Notes: a model not told the origin generated them from the sequence alone. 43,380 nucleotides of DNA from Cyanobacteria bacterium PR.3.49 (GCA_013997645.1 PNKB01000023.1:1-43380), one strand, 5' to 3'; shown: positions 8,302 to 18,175, counted from the stretch's first letter. A program made the numbers and translations.

Positions 8302-9530
8302 TCACCTACGAAGAGGCGCTCAAACTTGTCGATGATAACGTCGAGCCGCTCGGACAATGCGAAGCGCGCCTTGAGGATATGTTCGGCTCCTACCTGGCTG
8401 CCGACGTGGTGGCAACTTTGCCCAGTCCTCAATTCGACAATTCGGCTGTGGACGGATATGGCGTTAAAGTAGGCGATTTAGAAGCAGCGTCACCAGAGAC
8501 GGCAAAAGCGCTAAAGCTTGTAACGGCTATTGCGGCAGGTTCTCCTTCAGATTTGGAGATCACAACCGGCGAAGCGGTGAAGATTTTCACGGGAGCACGA
8601 GTGCCTACCTCATGCGAAGCGGTCGTGATGCGCGAATATTGCCGAGAAGAAAGCGGCAATGTTTTGATCGAATGCGCAACGCGGCCGGGCGAAAATATCC
8701 GCCGCCAGGCAGAAGAGTATAAAAAAGGAGAGCTGGTTCTAAATGCCGGCATCAAAATCACTCCGCCGGTTGTTTCCCTGCTGGCTTCTCTTGGATACGT
8801 CCAATTTCCGGTATTTGAAAAACCGCGCGTCGCTCTTGTTGTTACAGGAGACGAATTAGTCGAGCCAGGGCAGCCCCTGAAGGAAGGCCAGATTTACAAC
8901 TCCAATGCTTACGGACTTACAGCTGCTCTGAATTCACTCGGCATCAAGGAGTGCAAAAGCCTCATTGCCCGTGACACCCGCGAGGCAACCAGAAAATGTT
9001 TTGAAGAAGCCCTGGAAAGTAGCGATGTAGTCATCTCCTCCGGAGGCGTTTCAGTAGGCGATCATGATTATGTGAAGGAAACCCTGGAAGCGATGGGAGT
9101 GAGGACGATTTTTTGGCGCATCGCCATGAAGCCTGGAAAGCCCGTATATTTCGGTGTTCTCGAAAGGGGCAGCCGGCGAAAATATCTCTTCGGTCTGCCC
9201 GGAAACCCAGTATCAGTGCTGGTGACCTTTCATCAGATAGTAAAGCCGGCGCTTAAAAAAATGTCCGGCGGCAAGTTTGCAGCCGGCTCGACCGTGCGAT
9301 TGAAACTAGGCGCACCGCTGAAAAAGCGCCCAGGGCGGCTGGATTTTGTGCGGGGCATTCTTACGCGAAACGAAGATGGAGACAGCGCTGCCGTTGCTAC
9401 AAAAGGGCAAGAATCGCACATGTTGAGCGGGCTGGCCAGAGCCCAGATAATGATGCACTTCGCCGCCGATGCCGAAAAGGTAGACGCAGGCGAGCCGATT
9501 GACGTGACTTTGATCAACTGGGCGGACTAA
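8298..9530 (+). CDS. moeA: Molybdopterin molybdotransferase MoeA
   Basis: Inserts molybdate into adenylylated molybdopterin made by the upstream fusion protein. Landmarks: PQFDNSAVDGYG (44-55), the MoCF-domain SSGGVSVGDHDYVKE (248-262, Asp255), MKPGKPVYFG (277-286) and GLPGNPVSV (299-307). The length of 410 residues is standard. It is the last gene of the five-gene operon and is translationally coupled to the fusion. No molybdate transporter or molybdoenzyme lies in the window, so the cofactor is used elsewhere. A weak hairpin (AGTGC 9568-9572 with GCACT 9582-9586, then a T-run) may end the transcript. Confidence 0.95.
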   Translation: MITYEEALKLVDDNVEPLGQCEARLEDMFGSYLAADVVATLPSPQFDNSAVDGYGVKVGDLEAASPETAKALKLVTAIAAGSPSDLEITTGEAVKIFTGARVPTSCEAVVMREYCREESGNVLIECATRPGENIRRQAEEYKKGELVLNAGIKITPPVVSLLASLGYVQFPVFEKPRVALVVTGDELVEPGQPLKEGQIYNSNAYGLTAALNSLGIKECKSLIARDTREATRKCFEEALESSDVVISSGGVSVGDHDYVKETLEAMGVRTIFWRIAMKPGKPVYFGVLERGSRRKYLFGLPGNPVSVLVTFHQIVKPALKKMSGGKFAAGSTVRLKLGAPLKKRPGRLDFVRGILTRNEDGDSAAVATKGQESHMLSGLARAQIMMHFAADAEKVDAGEPIDVTLINWAD

Positions 9531-9684
9531 AAGCCAGCCAAAACTAAAGCAGACTTAAGCAAGTGGAAGTGCGTTTGCCTGGCACTCTTGCGGTTTTTAC
9601 CATAGCCAAAAGGTCGAATTTCCCTAAAATTGGTAATCATCGTCCTCAATAACTACCGATCAGCGGATAAGAAGAGATAGCCAT

Positions 9685-10185
9685 ATGAGCGATTACATGC
9701 CGGCAGCCGAAGACAACGGCGAAGTCTTGAGCAAAATCATCCTTTTGGTCTTGGGTATTTTCATCGGTGCCACGGTTATGGGAGCCTGGTGCTGGCTGGT
9801 TCCGCCCAGAGCGCACACAGCGCATGTAGATGGCGCCGGTCCAGGCGCCGCCCATGCTATGGAAAGCCTGCCCAATTCAGGTCCGGTTGCCGCTCCTGCA
9901 CCCGAACAGCAGGACCTCGGCTACGCGGCCCAACCGCCAGCCATGCTACAGCCGATGCCGGCCATGATGGCGGCTCCGCAAGTAATTCAGACCGGCGCGC
10001 CTCTGATGATGCCGTCTCAAATGCAAATGACTCAGACTTTCACACCGGCGGCGCCGACGACACTTTATGCAGGCCAAATGATGGACGACCAGGATCATCA
10101 AGTCGGGCGCAACGGGCTGCGCAGCAATCCCTGTGTAGACCCGCCCTCCTGCCGTGGCCGCGCCTACTCTTCGTCTTTGCATTAA
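9685..10185 (+). CDS. Single-helix membrane protein with Met/Pro/Ala-rich tail
   Basis: Not recognised. One membrane helix at about residues 15-39 follows a short acidic N-terminus. The rest (about 125 residues) is low complexity, rich in Pro, Ala, Met and Gln, with no folded domain visible; the likely arrangement is an anchored disordered tail. It stands alone after the moa operon. Codon use resembles its neighbours, and no competing frame explains the region. Confidence 0.55.
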   Translation: MSDYMPAAEDNGEVLSKIILLVLGIFIGATVMGAWCWLVPPRAHTAHVDGAGPGAAHAMESLPNSGPVAAPAPEQQDLGYAAQPPAMLQPMPAMMAAPQVIQTGAPLMMPSQMQMTQTFTPAAPTTLYAGQMMDDQDHQVGRNGLRSNPCVDPPSCRGRAYSSSLH

Positions 10186-10313
10186 TGCCGGCGCCCGCCG
10201 CCACGCGACAGGCATATGAAAGGTTCCTTTTTCGAAACGAATTGCGGCTCATCAAGCTGAGCCGTGTTAACATTCAGCCTATATGAATCTTCAATAGAGA
10301 TGTCGGAATCACA

Positions 10314-11786
10314 TTGGCGAGCATGGGCTGGCAGCAGTTTCAACAGGCAGCAGACGAAGCACTGGCGCAAGGCCAGTTTGCCGACGCAGAGCGTCTTTAC
10401 CGCTCCTTTTTAAAGGAATGCCGCAAAGACGAGACTGCATATTCTGCGCACGCGCACGCCGCCAAAGGCTTGGCCGAGATGCTGTCCAAGCGCTCCGCAT
10501 TTACTGAAGCCGAAACCGTGCTTTTTGAAACTCTCAATACTTTGGAATGCGCATCACCGCGCGACAACCTGGCTGTCAGCACCATTCTCGAATCGATCGG
10601 CAGCGTCTATCTTCTGCGCAAAGAATTTTATCGTGCGGCTATTTTTCTATCCCGGGCTGCGGTTCTGCGCAAAGCTACAAGCGAGGCTAAGACAGCCTCG
10701 ATGGCCAACCTGATCGCGAAGCTGGCCAGAGCAGAAGTGATGCTGGACAATCTGCCCGAGGCCGAAGCCCTTATGAGGCGGGCGCTCAAGAAGAAAGAAA
10801 CAATTTTCGGCTCGGAACATCCGGCCCTGGCAGAATCATTATTTGATCTAGGCGATCTGTTGAGAGAAATGAATCGCTATAACGATGCGGAAGTTCTTCT
10901 TTTGCGCGCGCTTAATTTAGTCGGCGAACCAAGCATCAAAAACCCGCTATCCATCAGTATTCTGGAAGCACTCGCTGAGGCTTATGCGCAGATGGGTCAA
11001 GCGGCGGCAGCAACAGATCTCCTCAACAAAGCCGTCAGTCTCTATGGACAGGAAAAATCAAATCCGCCTCACGCACTCTTGCGACTGAAGGCGCGAATAG
11101 AGCAATTGAGCGGTTCTCAGAGCGCGGACAAAGCGAAAGAAAAAGCCGACGATCAATTGGAAGTTTTGATGCGCGAATTCGAATATATGGAAGAGTTCGA
11201 CACGCATAATTCGCTGCGCTTCCGCGAGCTGTCTCAGCAAATCGCCGACTTACTGGAAGAAAGAAGCAAATACGTAGATGCGCTGCGCTTCCGCAAGCAA
11301 GAGATGGATCTTACGGAAAGACTTTTCGGCGTCAAACATCCGGAATCTGTGCGCTCGTTGTCCAGTCTCGTGCACAATAATTTGATGATCGACGATCTCA
11401 AAGAAGCCGGAGCTTATTTGCAGGAAATTCTCGATATTCAAGATTACTGCTTCGGTATTACCCCGGAAGACCGGCTCAACACCTATCTTCTTCTAGCCGA
11501 GCTGGCACGCAAGAGCAACGATCTTTCCAGTGCGGAAAATTGGATTTTTGCTTGCGTCTCACTTTTAGAAGTGTCGAGCGAAAAAGCAAAACATCGTCTG
11601 CTGAAAGAAATTCAAGCCCTGGAAAAGCTGCTTGGCGAGCACGGAAAGTCAGACTGTGCGCAGCGGCTGAATGATTTGAAAACGTCTCTTCTTCCTCACG
11701 GAACAGAATATCCGGAGAAAAAAGACAATCACGTCATCGACGAGAATATGGATAAAGTGATGCGAGAGCACGGAATTATTCCGTAG
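10314..11786 (+). CDS. TPR-repeat protein
   Basis: Soluble 490-residue protein built of tetratricopeptide-like helix pairs of the kinesin-light-chain style, e.g. AEALMRRALKKKETIFGSEH and DAEVLLLRALNLVG, in two groups (about 10-260 and 300-440). It is probably a protein-binding scaffold; no enzymatic domain is visible. The start is a TTG at 10314 with GGA about seven bases upstream; ATG 10323 is an alternative without a ribosome site. It converges with the aldo/keto reductase gene, with 2 bp between stops. Confidence 0.75.
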   Translation: MASMGWQQFQQAADEALAQGQFADAERLYRSFLKECRKDETAYSAHAHAAKGLAEMLSKRSAFTEAETVLFETLNTLECASPRDNLAVSTILESIGSVYLLRKEFYRAAIFLSRAAVLRKATSEAKTASMANLIAKLARAEVMLDNLPEAEALMRRALKKKETIFGSEHPALAESLFDLGDLLREMNRYNDAEVLLLRALNLVGEPSIKNPLSISILEALAEAYAQMGQAAAATDLLNKAVSLYGQEKSNPPHALLRLKARIEQLSGSQSADKAKEKADDQLEVLMREFEYMEEFDTHNSLRFRELSQQIADLLEERSKYVDALRFRKQEMDLTERLFGVKHPESVRSLSSLVHNNLMIDDLKEAGAYLQEILDIQDYCFGITPEDRLNTYLLLAELARKSNDLSSAENWIFACVSLLEVSSEKAKHRLLKEIQALEKLLGEHGKSDCAQRLNDLKTSLLPHGTEYPEKKDNHVIDENMDKVMREHGIIP

Positions 11787-11788
11787 TT

Positions 11789-12685
11789 CTAGACCCGTCC
11801 GACCCAGTCTTTTCTGGCAACCTTTTTCCAGATAGCGCGAATCGCCTCGAATTCGGCGGAGGGCAAATTGCCTTGAGCGACAATTTTTGCATTCTCCAGC
11901 CATCGCGTCGGCTTGGTCGTACCAACAATCATGGTATGAACGCTCGGACAGGAGAGCGTAAAGCGCAAGGCCTTCTCGCCGGCGGCGTCTGGATTGCCAT
12001 TGATAAAGTCATACTTGAGCTCTTTCAGGCGCTCCCAGTACGGCTGGACGTAAATATTTTGCGGGCGGCTGGCATGACGCCAGGCGGCATTGGCAATCGG
12101 ACGTTTGGCAATCACGCCCATGCCCTTCTCGAGAGCCAGAGGCAGGAGTTTTTCGATGCACTCTTGATCGGCAATGCTGCAAGATGTTTGCAGAACATCA
12201 AAAGCTCCAGTCTTAATTGCATAAAGAGCGTCGTCGCCGTCTCCGCTGTATCCGATAGCCCGAACTTTGCCTTCCTGCTTGGCTTTTTCGAGCGCTTTGA
12301 TGCACTCGCCCTTTTGCAGAATTTTCTTATTGCAACTGTGCAGTTGCAAAAGGTCGACATAGTCGGTCTTCAATCGTTTCAAACTGCGCTCGAGGCTTTC
12401 GGCAATGTCGGCAGCGCCCCAGGCTTCTTCGGTATAAGTCCACTTGTGACCGCATTTCGTAAATAGATAAAAATCCTGGCGTCTTGAGGATACCGCTTCT
12501 CCTATCAGCTCCTCGCTGTCCATATAACACTCGGCAGTGTCAATCACGTTCAGCCCGGAATCCAGGGCAGCGCTGAGGATTTCCCGAACGGTCGAGGCGG
12601 AAGCGCCCTCAAAACCGATTTCGGCCCCGCCAAAACCTAGCACACTGACGTTCATGCCGGTTTTGCCAAACTCTCTCTTTTCCAT
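11789..12685 (-). CDS. Aldo/keto reductase
   Basis: NAD(P)H-dependent oxidoreductase of the TIM-barrel AKR superfamily. The catalytic tetrad is complete: Asp49 and Tyr54 in DTAECY, Lys77 in LFTKCGHK and His116 in LLQLHSC. The start was set at ATG 12685, which is preceded by a very strong ribosome site (GGGAGGA), instead of an upstream in-frame start that would add 23 non-homologous residues. The 298-residue length fits the family. The substrate cannot be inferred and the gene is monocistronic. Confidence 0.92.
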   Translation of the reverse strand: MEKREFGKTGMNVSVLGFGGAEIGFEGASASTVREILSAALDSGLNVIDTAECYMDSEELIGEAVSSRRQDFYLFTKCGHKWTYTEEAWGAADIAESLERSLKRLKTDYVDLLQLHSCNKKILQKGECIKALEKAKQEGKVRAIGYSGDGDDALYAIKTGAFDVLQTSCSIADQECIEKLLPLALEKGMGVIAKRPIANAAWRHASRPQNIYVQPYWERLKELKYDFINGNPDAAGEKALRFTLSCPSVHTMIVGTTKPTRWLENAKIVAQGNLPSAEFEAIRAIWKKVARKDWVGRV

Positions 12686-13062
12686 TAATCCTCCCGGAAT
12701 TTTCGTCCGGCCAATGTTTCGGCTACCCGGCGCGCCTGACAACCAGCACTGCACTAAAGCCGCTTAACTATGATCGATTCTTTTATACCCGATGCGAAAT
12801 GGTTTCGCTGTCTTTGCGACCATATGTTCAATCAAATTTCGCAATTAGCGATCTAGCTGTCCTGCAATCTTCGCCTACCTACACCGAGTGACGCAAAAAA
12901 ATGCACAGCCGATTGCCGCCCGACTTGATACCACATCCGGTGCCAAAGACAAAACACAGATCAAAGCAACAACGCAAGATCAATTCACGATCACTGGAAG
13001 ATATACTTCCAGCCGTTAAAATATGGAGATTCTACCGCCGGACAAAAGGGGTTTGACAGCCA
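12686..13062. other. Intergenic region upstream of the WD40 gene, with a perfect inverted repeat
   Basis: No gene is seen in these 377 bases between divergent genes. CTGGAAG (12994-13000) and CTTCCAG (13006-13012) form a perfect 7-bp inverted repeat around ATATA, 50 bp before the WD40 start. A -10-like TAAAAT follows at 13017-13022. The repeat could be an operator or a hairpin. Confidence 0.4.
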
Positions 13063-14661
13063 GTGACTTCAAATAGACACAAACGCCGGTCGCTCAAGCA
13101 GCTGCCAGCAACCAGCCTGCTTCTCGCTTTGACAATGTCGCTTACACCTCTGGCAGAGGCTGTCGCCAAAGGCAATGCGCTCGCCTGGGAAACATTCTAC
13201 GACCTGGGCAATCGACTTCTTAAGTCCGGTGCACTGGCGGATGCCGAAAAACAAATTACGCTGGCTATGAAAGAGGCGCAACAGTTCGGACCGCAGGACA
13301 TTCACGTCCTGAAGACCCTCAAGTTGATGTCCCAACTGTACAAGGCGCAAAATCGCACAGCAGAAGAAGAAAGCATCAATAAAGTGATTGCCGAAATGGA
13401 AGGCAAAATCGGCTCACCGGCCGCTGCTGCTTCGGCGTCAGCCGACGCGGCGGTGGCTCCGGCTGCAGCAAAACGTCCGGAATGGCTGGTCACGCCTGAA
13501 AATGCAAATGCAGCTGCCAAAGCCGAACCCAAACCTGCCGGCGAAACCAAGCCGACCAGCGAAGCGTCAAGTGCAAGTCCAGCAGGCGAACCGGCTACGG
13601 CCTCTTATGGGTCGTACGAATCGGCAGCCACTACCGCTGCGGCCGCTGCCCCCAGCACACCTGCCGAACTGGGTGCCGCTTCCACCCCCACACCCGCCGC
13701 TGCTCCGGCAGCCGCTTCTGCAGCCCAAGCTGAAACCGACACTTCGGCATACAGCCATGCTTCCGCTCCCACCAAAGAAGCCACCGAGCTCAAGCAATTG
13801 GCCGGTCACATCAATTGGGTAAAGAGCATTGTCGTATCCAAAGACGGTTTGAGAGCCGTTTCCGGCGGTGCAGACAATTTCATACGACTGTGGGATTTGG
13901 CCGGTGGCAAGCAAATTCGCCAATATGCCGGGCATACCAATCAGGTCAATGCAGTCACTTTTACCCCTGATGAGAAGTACATCGTCTCGGGATCCGATGA
14001 CTGCACAGTCCGCGTATTCGAAGTGGAAAGCGGCAATCAAGTCGCCTGCTTCCGCGGTCACACCAATCTGATTACCAGCGTGGTCGTATCGGAAGACGGA
14101 AAACGTGCGCTCTCAGGCGGTTATGACCGCACGGTAAAAGTGCTTTCGCTGCCGGACGCAAAAGAAATCATCACCATGATCGGGCACGCCCAGCCGGTGC
14201 GCTGCGCAGCATTTCTCTCCAGCAACAAAGCGGTGAGCGGCTCTGACGACGGCGTCTTGAAATTCTGGGACCTGACTGCCGGTAAAGAAATCCGTTCGGT
14301 CGACGCGCACACAGACAGCATTCTTTCCATGGCAGTTTCCGGCGACGGGCAAAGAGTATTGACGGGCAGCCGCGACCTGAGCGCCAAAGTCTGGGATGCC
14401 GAAAAAGGTGAGCGCTCACAATTGCTAGACGGACACAAAGACTGGGTGGTAAAAGTCGCTTTCGTAGAAGGTTCGGACAAAGCTATAACCGGCAGCCTGG
14501 ACTGCACAATCCGCACGTGGGAGCTATCATCAGGTAAGGAGCTGGTCGAGATAGGCGGGCTGAAATTCGGCATCTGGAGCGAAGCCTTCACACCAGATCG
14601 CAAGCAAGCGCTCACCGGCAGCAACGACAAGACGATAAGAGTCTGGTCTTTGCCTGACTGA
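13063..14661 (+). CDS. Exported WD40 beta-propeller protein with Ala/Pro-rich linker
   Basis: Residues 1-35 look like a Sec signal peptide (KRRSLKQ, a hydrophobic core LLLALTMSLTPLA, then AEA). A short TPR-like helical region (about 38-115) is followed by a 120-residue Ala/Pro/Glu/Ser linker. Seven WD40 repeats from about residue 243 to the end (repeat ends LWDL, VFEV, VLSL, FWDL, VWDA, TWEL, VWSL) are enough for one closed propeller. It is likely a periplasmic or surface interaction platform. The GTG start at 13063 has AAAGGGG upstream at a long spacing. A receiver-domain gene follows 10 bp later. Confidence 0.85.
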   Translation: MTSNRHKRRSLKQLPATSLLLALTMSLTPLAEAVAKGNALAWETFYDLGNRLLKSGALADAEKQITLAMKEAQQFGPQDIHVLKTLKLMSQLYKAQNRTAEEESINKVIAEMEGKIGSPAAAASASADAAVAPAAAKRPEWLVTPENANAAAKAEPKPAGETKPTSEASSASPAGEPATASYGSYESAATTAAAAAPSTPAELGAASTPTPAAAPAAASAAQAETDTSAYSHASAPTKEATELKQLAGHINWVKSIVVSKDGLRAVSGGADNFIRLWDLAGGKQIRQYAGHTNQVNAVTFTPDEKYIVSGSDDCTVRVFEVESGNQVACFRGHTNLITSVVVSEDGKRALSGGYDRTVKVLSLPDAKEIITMIGHAQPVRCAAFLSSNKAVSGSDDGVLKFWDLTAGKEIRSVDAHTDSILSMAVSGDGQRVLTGSRDLSAKVWDAEKGERSQLLDGHKDWVVKVAFVEGSDKAITGSLDCTIRTWELSSGKELVEIGGLKFGIWSEAFTPDRKQALTGSNDKTIRVWSLPD

Positions 14662-14671
14662 AAAGGACACC

Positions 14672-15094
14672 ATGAGCAGACACATTCTCATTGCCAGCAA
14701 GGACAAAAGAATCGGAGAGCTGGCTAAAGAAGCCGTACAGTCCCTCGACTATAACGTTGTCGTGGCAAGCGACCTCTCGCTGGCTCTCTATTTGACGAAT
14801 AAAAACATGCCCGACTTGATTGTCACTGATGAAGAGCTAATCGGCGGCAGCGGATTTGATTTGCTCTCGGAGCTGCAAACTGACGAAGAACTTGGTGTCA
14901 TCCCGATTCTCTTCATGACCGGCAAAGGCGGCAACGGCAATAAAGCCGCGATCGAAACCAGAGCCCAGGAGCTGGGGGCAAGCAAAGTAATAACGCATCC
15001 CGCCTCGATCGATGAGCTGTTTTTGGAACTTATGCCGCACCTCAAATTAGACGGTAAGGCTCCCAAGCAAAGGCCGGAATATAGCCCGGAATAA
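14672..15094 (+). CDS. Stand-alone degenerate response-regulator receiver
   Basis: CheY-like fold of 140 residues without an output domain. The phospho-acceptor position Asp53 (PDLIVTDEEL) and Thr83 (FMTGKG) are present. The acidic pair after strand 1 is replaced by Ser-Lys (LIASKDK), and the conserved Lys before the cis-Pro is His109 (VITHPA). Without the acidic pair Mg-dependent phosphorylation should be impaired, so it may act as a protein-binding module. It is probably co-transcribed with the WD40 gene. No cognate histidine kinase is in the window. Confidence 0.8.
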   Translation: MSRHILIASKDKRIGELAKEAVQSLDYNVVVASDLSLALYLTNKNMPDLIVTDEELIGGSGFDLLSELQTDEELGVIPILFMTGKGGNGNKAAIETRAQELGASKVITHPASIDELFLELMPHLKLDGKAPKQRPEYSPE

Positions 15095-15222
15095 GCAAAA
15101 CCGGAATATTGCACGCTTTCGGCGTTTCACAATTTTGCCGTTTTTTGCCGCTATTCTTTGGGCATGCTTTGTATGGAATTGACAAATTCCACGGTTTTTC
15201 TCAAGTCAGGTCTCCCCTTACC

Positions 15223-16200
15223 ATGTCTCGCCCAACCCATGAAGGAACCGACAGTCAGGTCGGCAAAGTCCCGGTTACAACCGGCGACGGGGCTTTGGCG
15301 GGGACTTTGCGAAGCGATCCAGAAGATTTTAGCGCGACTTTGCGATTGGCTCAGGCGACTCCACAAGATGCCACACGCCAATTCGATGCACAAAACGGAC
15401 CGCCGACGATCTTCGACAGCAGCTGCGCAGACCCCAATAAAAACGGCAAGAATGACGTCCTTTCCTCCGTCAGTCAAAACGGCAAGGTCGTCAGAGAAAA
15501 AATGGAATGTGGACCCGACATGGTTGTCGCTTATGACGACAAAGGTCAGGCGCACCGATTTGCCGACCAACCGATAACAAAATTGCCCGTCGACTTCTCG
15601 AGCATTCCCGATTGGCGCTTGAAACAGGTGACTTCGCAAGCGGACGGGCTCATCGACAGGTACAAAGACCCTCTCAAGCCGGACGGTAAGCCTGATGGAC
15701 AGATTAGTTTCACCGACATCTCCAACATCATGAAAGACATCGGCCGCATGGAAGGTCTGACCGAGACGGAGAAGTGCAGGCTGTGGTCGGAAGTGCGCAA
15801 CAAGCTCGGTTCGCGCGGCATCTCCATTCTCGACAAGGACGAAGTGCCAAAAATGATCGACAGCTGGCACGGCAGCAAAGATCCTGGTCATGCACTGATC
15901 ACAATGGATGACGGATACCACGGCAACTTCTTGATCAACAAGACACCGGAAGAAGCCAGCCGTGCCATTCAGGCTCACGAGGACGGCTCCGACGACACGC
16001 AGCGCACTGTCACACGCGAAATTATGTTCCGCGGCGCGCTTCTCGTACTGGGCATCAACAAAGGCGATATCGAAGCTTCCGAAGGGCAACTGCGAGCTCT
16101 GCGCGAACTGAGAAGCAAGGGACGTTTTTCAGCTTATGCAGAGGAGTGGACGCGACAATTCGTGCGTCCAGACAGAGACCAGTACGGCAATCCCCGATAA
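15223..16200 (+). CDS. EF-hand-like protein of unknown function
   Basis: Not recognised beyond a probable Ca-binding loop DGKPDGQISFTD at residues 154-165 (numbered from 15223), followed by helices and a second weaker pair (GISILDKDEV). The first 90 residues are polar and disordered; no signal peptide or membrane helix is seen. I prefer ATG 15223 because the 38 residues encoded upstream, from a TTG at 15109, look unlike coding sequence; the ribosome site is weak in both cases. It converges with the pentapeptide-repeat kinase gene. Confidence 0.65.
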   Translation: MSRPTHEGTDSQVGKVPVTTGDGALAGTLRSDPEDFSATLRLAQATPQDATRQFDAQNGPPTIFDSSCADPNKNGKNDVLSSVSQNGKVVREKMECGPDMVVAYDDKGQAHRFADQPITKLPVDFSSIPDWRLKQVTSQADGLIDRYKDPLKPDGKPDGQISFTDISNIMKDIGRMEGLTETEKCRLWSEVRNKLGSRGISILDKDEVPKMIDSWHGSKDPGHALITMDDGYHGNFLINKTPEEASRAIQAHEDGSDDTQRTVTREIMFRGALLVLGINKGDIEASEGQLRALRELRSKGRFSAYAEEWTRQFVRPDRDQYGNPR

Positions 16201-16221
16201 AGTTTAAACAAACTCAAACGC

Positions 16222-18039
16222 TCACCGGTAGCGACGAGCACTCATTCTTCCGTTTCTGTCGAAGCGGAAAAGATCAAGTCCGGCATTGGCCAGATCGGCT
16301 CCATCGACATTGACATTGCTGCCGGTGGCATTGAGAAAATTGGCGTAATTGAGTTTGGCACTGCGAAACTGTGCAGAAGACAATTTTGCACCCTGAAACT
16401 TAGCATTGCTTAGATCGGCAAAATCAAAATGAGCTTGACCCAGATCGGCATCGACAAAAGAGGCGCCGCGGCAATTGGCACGCTGAAGATCCGCTTGCGA
16501 CAGGCGTGCTGAGCTGAGATCAGCATCTTGCAGATTTTGTCCGCGCGCGATCAACTGCGTTAAGTATGCGAAATTGAGTTTTGCCTTTTGCAAATTGACA
16601 TTGTCGAATTCAGCCTGAATAAGCTGTGAATGCGTGAGATTGGCGCCTTGCAAATCGACATTGCTGAGCTTGGATTGAACGAGCGAAGCTGCCGTTAAAT
16701 CCGCATTGCGCAGATCGAGCGAATCAAAACTGGCGTTGGAAAGGTCAGCGTGTCTTAAATCTGCGTCTTGAAGCGAGACATGTTTTGACGATGCATTCTT
16801 AAGAGCAGTGCGCAAATCGGTTGTACTGTCGCTAAATAAAGTCCGTCCTGTGAGCCGATTTTTGATTTCGATGTGCGCAGGAAAACCAGTGACAAAAGAG
16901 CGACCTGCATAATTAGCCAGCGATGTGCCGATTTGAGGATTTAAATTGGCGGTTTGCAGGAGCAAATAGCCAATGCCGACAATCAAAAAGAAGGCACCGC
17001 AGGAGAGCATCATCGCGTTGGCTTTCAGCCGATTCGGAGATGCTGCAGCATATGTCAGAGGCAGATCGAGAACAAACGAATTCAGATCATGCTCCAATTC
17101 GGCAATTGATTGAAAACGATCTTTCGCCTGGCGCTCCACGCACTTCATCACGATCGCTTGCAAATTGAAGGGCAGCGAGCTGTGCTCGAGTAAACTTCTT
17201 ATTCTGGTTCGATCGTCGCTGATTTGCTGAGCAATAATCTCGACAGGATTGTGAGACTCAAATGCTTTCATTCCGGTCAGCATTTCGAACATGATGCAAC
17301 CCAGAGAGTAGATGTCGGACCTCGCATCGACAACCTGCCCGTAGCACTGCTCAGGACTCATGTAAGCAGGAGTGCCTACAACAGTGCCCAACTCAGTCAC
17401 TGTTTCGCCGGTGTATTCGATGCCTTTGGCCAAGCCGAAATCAACTATTTTGGCGATATTGTTTTTGCCGACAAGAATATTGGCCGGAGTAATGTCTCGA
17501 TGAACAAAACCTTCAAAATGGGTGTAAGCAAGACCTCGACACACTTCTTTGACGATGGCTGCTGCCACTTTAGGCTCGAAAACATTCTTGCGCTCAAGCG
17601 AATCTTTGACGCTCTCGCCTTCAATCAGCTCTGTCACCATATATGGTGAGCCGGACGAATCCGAACCGAAGCAGAAAACCTGGACGATATTGGGATGAGA
17701 CAGTCTGGCTAGAGTCTCCATCTCTCTTTGAAAACGCTTCTGCGCTGTTGCATCCGCTACAACGCTTTTGTGAAAGACTTTGATGGCAACCATCTGGTCC
17801 AGTTCACAATGTTTGGCGCGATAGACAATACCGGAAGACCCCTTGCCGATCACATCTTGAAAGAGATAATCGCCCAGACTGGGAGCCTTCCTCTCTGCCG
17901 AGCGCAAGCGCACCTTGAAATTGGCCGCACTGGTCGGGACTTGATGATGACCGCTGGATTCCGACGTATCGAGTGTGAGGTCCGGATTGGTGATTATAGT
18001 CTTTGCCAGGTCTTCAGTCATTCCGGATTCCAAACTCAC
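16222..18039 (-). CDS. Ser/Thr protein kinase with pentapeptide-repeat sensor domain
   Basis: A cytoplasmic Hanks-type kinase domain (about 58-325): IGKGSSGIVYRAK P-loop, Lys87 in VAIKVF, HRDITPANIL (180-189) and DFG (200-202), with an activation segment ending GTPAYMSPEQ. Thr184 stands where the catalytic-loop Lys of HRDxKPxN is expected. A membrane helix at about 341-362 leads to an extracytoplasmic tail of some 30 pentapeptide repeats (A[DN]L-type, about 422-590), which should fold as a right-handed beta-helix. Start: GTG 18039; ATG 18021 is possible. Such kinases sense through the external domain; the ligand is unknown. Confidence 0.9.
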   Translation of the reverse strand: MSLESGMTEDLAKTIITNPDLTLDTSESSGHHQVPTSAANFKVRLRSAERKAPSLGDYLFQDVIGKGSSGIVYRAKHCELDQMVAIKVFHKSVVADATAQKRFQREMETLARLSHPNIVQVFCFGSDSSGSPYMVTELIEGESVKDSLERKNVFEPKVAAAIVKEVCRGLAYTHFEGFVHRDITPANILVGKNNIAKIVDFGLAKGIEYTGETVTELGTVVGTPAYMSPEQCYGQVVDARSDIYSLGCIMFEMLTGMKAFESHNPVEIIAQQISDDRTRIRSLLEHSSLPFNLQAIVMKCVERQAKDRFQSIAELEHDLNSFVLDLPLTYAAASPNRLKANAMMLSCGAFFLIVGIGYLLLQTANLNPQIGTSLANYAGRSFVTGFPAHIEIKNRLTGRTLFSDSTTDLRTALKNASSKHVSLQDADLRHADLSNASFDSLDLRNADLTAASLVQSKLSNVDLQGANLTHSQLIQAEFDNVNLQKAKLNFAYLTQLIARGQNLQDADLSSARLSQADLQRANCRGASFVDADLGQAHFDFADLSNAKFQGAKLSSAQFRSAKLNYANFLNATGSNVNVDGADLANAGLDLFRFDRNGRMSARRYR

Positions 18040-18175
18040 GCGGGATACCTGCTATTACATTCCACAATTTCATGGTCTTACGCGCGTTTTTGCAATCTTG
18101 GGAAAATGTATTGGAGTTTCTATGGTTTGGGCATAAATACTTAACAGCGTGCCCACACATCATGGAGATCGCATC

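Noticed and set aside
13800-14661. Tandem DNA repeats in the WD40 region
   Set aside because: The similarity is at protein level between propeller blades; the nucleotide copies have diverged and do not form a DNA repeat array.
16400-16800. CRISPR-like regular spacing
   Set aside because: The periodic pattern is the 15-nt pentapeptide-repeat coding unit on the minus strand; there are no identical repeats with unique spacers.
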